Below, in pieces: positions 7,493 through 10,287 of a stretch of 10,287 nt of DNA. Source of the stretch: Methylococcaceae bacterium. GTDB lineage: Bacteria; Pseudomonadota; Gammaproteobacteria; Methylococcales; Methylomonadaceae. The notes beneath the pieces are model-generated. The model was not told the origin of the DNA and searched no databases. It saw nothing but the letters and a program-made list of their open reading frames with translations. The DNA is taken from the NCBI GenBank assembly GCA_013140465.1, contig JABFST010000456.1, forward strand, positions 1 to 10,287, in the 5' to 3' direction. Numbering within the stretch: the first letter of the stretch is position 1; each line of letters starts with the position of its first letter. The position numbers and the translations under genes were made by a program.

Positions 7493-7569
7493 TGGTCGGG
7501 GTGGAGGGATTCGAACCCCCGACATCCTGCTCCCAAAGCAGGCGCGCTACCAAACTGCGCTACACCCCG
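7493..7569 (-). tRNA. tRNA-Pro (TGG)
   Basis: A complete cloverleaf: acceptor CGGGGTG pairs with CACCCCG, starting with C1 as is usual for bacterial tRNA-Pro. The discriminator is A and CCA is encoded (7493-7495). The anticodon stem-loop CCTGC-TTTGGGA-GCAGG gives TGG. It is the first gene of the Pro-Arg-His operon. Confidence 0.96.
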
Positions 7570-7580
7570 AATGTCTTCTT

Positions 7581-7657
7581 TGATTGATGATAGGTTAATT
7601 TAAAACCACTCTTGAAGAGCTGACTATTATGAAGGCTAATTAACCTACCGTCAATCA
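7581..7657. repeat. 77-bp inverted repeat spanning the tRNA promoter
   Basis: Left arm 7581-7600 (TGATTGATGATAGGTTAATT) and right arm 7638-7657 (AATTAACCTACCGTCAATCA) are complementary at 18 of 20 positions. They are separated by 37 bp that holds a small central palindrome, CTCTTGAAGAG (7609-7619). The right arm is followed by a run of seven T. It could be an operator for the tRNA promoter, a cruciform, or a small palindromic repeat element. Confidence 0.75.
7626..7654 (-). promoter_or_regulatory. Sigma70-type promoter of the tRNA operon
   Basis: On the minus strand, TTGACG (7649-7654) is followed after exactly 17 bp by CATAAT (7626-7631); each matches consensus at five of six positions. Transcription should start near 7619, about 50 bases before tRNA-Pro. 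The promoter lies inside the 77-bp inverted repeat described separately, with the -35 in one arm and the -10 in the loop. Confidence 0.7.
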
Positions 7658-7681
7658 TTTTTTTGCTGATTTTAGTTTTTT

Positions 7682-8311
7682 TTAAAGTTTATCTTTAACG
7701 ACTGTGTAAATTTCCGCCACTAAGTCTTCAACGCCGTCCATCACTTCAGCCAACTCCGCCAATTTGGCTTCGGCAAAAGGTCGGTCTTTTAGGCTGCTGG
7801 TGTTGATATACACATTCAGCGCGGCACTTTTTAATCCGGCATAAGCCGCCATGACCGCCGCACCCGCATCACTGACCACACCCACATAGCCCTGATTGGC
7901 AGCAGTTTGGCTTAGGGCTATTACGGCACGGCACGCGCGTGCGCACGCCAAAGGCACTTCTGTTGCGGCTTTCAACACGGCTTGTATCGCCTCAGAACGT
8001 AGGTATTGTTCACCCTCGGTCACTTTAGGCAAGCCATAAGCCGCCATAAGACGGTCAAACACATCCACATCGGCCTTAATCAGGCCCGTCAGCTGTTCAC
8101 GCAAAACCTCGGATTCCAGCAACAAAGCCTGCATTTGTGCCTCAACTTCTACATATTTGGGCTTGCCTATGGTCAAATTACAGACCATGCCGACTAAAGC
8201 CGCCGCCTGTGCGCCCAATAATGCCGACACACTGCCACCACCCGGCGTAGCCGACTTGCTGGCCAATTCATCAAGAAATAGTTGGATTGAATTATCTTTA
8301 ATTTCGCTCAT
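7682..8311 (-). CDS. fchA: Methenyl-THF cyclohydrolase / formimidoyl-THF cyclodeaminase family protein (FchA-like)
   Basis: This 209-residue cytosolic protein is of the cyclodeaminase/cyclohydrolase family (FTCD C-terminal domain, PF04961). Members interconvert 5,10-methenyl- and 10-formyl-THF, or deaminate formimino-THF. Seen here: SATPGGGSVSALLGAQAAAL near the N terminus (20-39), the glycine-rich folate-binding region of the family, then GMVCNLTIGKPKY (41-53) and the central EVPLACARACRAV helix. The length is that of stand-alone Fch enzymes, without the formiminotransferase half. No histidine-degradation genes are nearby, so a role in C1/folate metabolism, as in methylotrophs, is more likely than histidine catabolism; this is inference. 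The start is ATG at 8311, with no strong Shine-Dalgarno. It probably has its own promoter (8433-8461) and a structured leader. The tRNA promoter begins just past its stop. Confidence 0.85.
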   Translation of the reverse strand: MSEIKDNSIQLFLDELASKSATPGGGSVSALLGAQAAALVGMVCNLTIGKPKYVEVEAQMQALLLESEVLREQLTGLIKADVDVFDRLMAAYGLPKVTEGEQYLRSEAIQAVLKAATEVPLACARACRAVIALSQTAANQGYVGVVSDAGAAVMAAYAGLKSAALNVYINTSSLKDRPFAEAKLAELAEVMDGVEDLVAEIYTVVKDKL

Positions 8312-8351
8312 TTAAAGTATCTGGGTTAATTAGGGCGGGTAGCTGGAAGAG

Positions 8352-8418
8352 GAAGTTTGTTATGGCAAGACCATCAGCTTACCGCACCCTCTTATGGCAC
8401 ATAGCCATAACAAACTTC
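8352..8418 (-). repeat. 15-bp perfect inverted repeat in the fchA leader
   Basis: GAAGTTTGTTATGGC (8352-8366) and GCCATAACAAACTTC (8404-8418) are exact complements separated by 37 bp. TTATGGC occurs a second time at 8392-8398, so GCCATAA (8404-8410) can pair either with the distant arm or with this close copy over a five-base loop, giving two mutually exclusive folds. If the candidate promoter at 8433-8461 is used, the whole structure is in the 5' untranslated RNA, 41 bases upstream of the fchA start. Confidence 0.7.
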
Positions 8419-8432
8419 AAAATAAGGTGGCA

Positions 8433-8461
8433 ATTGTAACCTATTCGCCCTGCCAGTTGAA
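8433..8461 (-). promoter_or_regulatory. Candidate promoter for fchA
   Basis: On the minus strand, TTCAAC (8456-8461) and TACAAT (8433-8438) are separated by 17 bp. The -10 is good (five of six) and the -35 poor (three of six). It is placed sensibly, just after the ilvC terminator, and would give a leader of about 115 bases. Confidence 0.4.
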
Positions 8462-8471
8462 AAACCACAAT

Positions 8472-8509
8472 CCCACAAAAAAGCCCGTTCTCACGGGCTT
8501 TTTTGTGGG
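8472..8509. terminator. Rho-independent terminator (bidirectional) after ilvC
   Basis: CCCACAAAAAAGCCCGT (8472-8488) and its exact complement (8493-8509) enclose a four-base loop. The GC-rich core is flanked by six A on one side and six T on the other, so it can work on either strand. It lies about 125 bp past the ilvC stop and separates ilvC from fchA. Confidence 0.9.
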
Positions 8510-8574
8510 GGCACTAAACGGTAAAAGCTTAGTTTGTAACTTCCCGTTAGTTGTAGGCAATAGCGGCAGAGCGC

Positions 8575-8607
8575 AGACCTGCGAGGTTTTATAAACCTCG
8601 CAGGTCT
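8575..8607. repeat. Perfect 15-bp palindrome (AGACCTGCGAGG type) downstream of ilvC
   Basis: AGACCTGCGAGGTTT (8575-8589) and AAACCTCGCAGGTCT (8593-8607) are exact complements around a three-base TAT loop. It lies 27 bp past the ilvC stop. There is no T-run after it on the ilvC strand, so it is not a standard terminator. Its compact perfect symmetry suggests a small dispersed palindromic element, or an mRNA 3'-end stabiliser for ilvC. Confidence 0.8.
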
Positions 8608-8634
8608 TTATCCTGCCACTAATGGGTAGTTACC

Positions 8635-10032
<1,398 letters not shown>

Positions 10033-10055
<23 letters not shown>

Positions 10056-10287
10056 AATGAAGAAAGCTATTTTTTTTATTTTCAGAAATAGAGTTAAATA
10101 ATCGGTCTTCTCTGTCTGAAATATCATCCATGTCTTCTAATTCAGAAAATATACTTAATACTAAATTATAGCTTTCCTCATCCCAGCATTTATAAAGATG
10201 CAGTGCTTTTTTGACATCACCAAAAATATCAACAATAGGCTGGTGACACCACAGTAAAAAATCAGCTAACTGATGCTTTGAAATAAA
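10033..10287 (-). CDS. Unknown protein, 3' part only, coupled to the HEPN-like gene
   Basis: An open frame enters from the right edge and ends at TAA (10033-10035), giving the last 84 residues. The visible part is acidic and hydrophilic: QPIVDIFGDVKKALHLYKCW, then WDEESYNLVLSIFSELEDMD, ending HYVVIAQR. I do not recognise the family with certainty. Its stop lies 23 bp inside the HEPN-like gene, so the two are probably cotranscribed and may form a toxin-antitoxin-like pair. A nucleotidyltransferase partner would be one option, but its catalytic motifs would lie outside the window. Base composition is AT-rich like its neighbour. Confidence 0.6.

Noticed and set aside
7406..7603. Plus-strand open frame of 65 codons (GRTRTCDPRLRR...)
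   Set aside because: This is the familiar false protein read from the antisense strand of tRNA-Arg and tRNA-Pro genes.
8352..8418. Known tetrahydrofolate riboswitch upstream of fchA
   Set aside because: The long simple inverted repeat does not show the conserved pseudoknotted THF riboswitch core as I remember it.

Overview
The window looks like chromosomal DNA from a gammaproteobacterium. A type I methanotroph or related methylotroph (order Methylococcales) is my best guess. The support is indirect: a short class I ketol-acid reductoisomerase of gammaproteobacterial type, a stand-alone methenyl-tetrahydrofolate cyclohydrolase/cyclodeaminase (FchA-like, a C1-pathway enzyme), gammaproteobacterial-type tRNAs with encoded CCA, and a very large protein that I read as a PPi-type PEP carboxykinase, which would fit a pyrophosphate-rich central metabolism. 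No 16S rRNA or other decisive marker is present.

Left third (1-3260), an accessory region. A WD40 membrane protein (plus strand, 5' end possibly outside the window) carries one seven-bladed propeller made of near-identical 123-bp DNA repeats. Immediately after its stop codon an array of 67-bp units begins: ten full copies plus a partial one, at exactly constant period, each able to form a long hairpin. Next comes a minus-strand REP-associated tyrosine transposase (RAYT, Y1/IS200-like), then one and a half more copies of the same unit. These last copies run into a RelE/ParE-type toxin gene and supply its final codons and stop, so the toxin of an addiction module (antitoxin upstream, ATGA overlap) appears truncated. 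A further solo copy of the repeat core, inverted, lies about 4 kb away at 7021-7039.

Middle (3457-7569). One 1148-codon minus-strand gene fills the space and is probably PPi-dependent PEP carboxykinase. About 400 bp of mostly featureless DNA separates it from a three-tRNA operon transcribed Pro(TGG)-Arg(TCT)-His(GTG) from a good sigma70-like promoter. That promoter is embedded in a 77-bp inverted repeat.

Right third (7682-10287). All genes are on the minus strand. An AT-rich pair (a partial unknown gene overlapping a HEPN-like gene) precedes ilvC. ilvC is followed by a perfect 15-bp palindrome and a strong bidirectional terminator. fchA follows with its own likely promoter and a leader containing a 15-bp inverted repeat. 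The housekeeping genes (ilvC, fchA, tRNAs, the putative PEPCK) look like separate transcription units. The accessory genes (WD40, RAYT array, broken toxin-antitoxin, HEPN pair) lie between or beside them.

The most interesting structure is the RAYT with its unusually long, perfectly periodic 67-bp array and the visible gene damage beside it.
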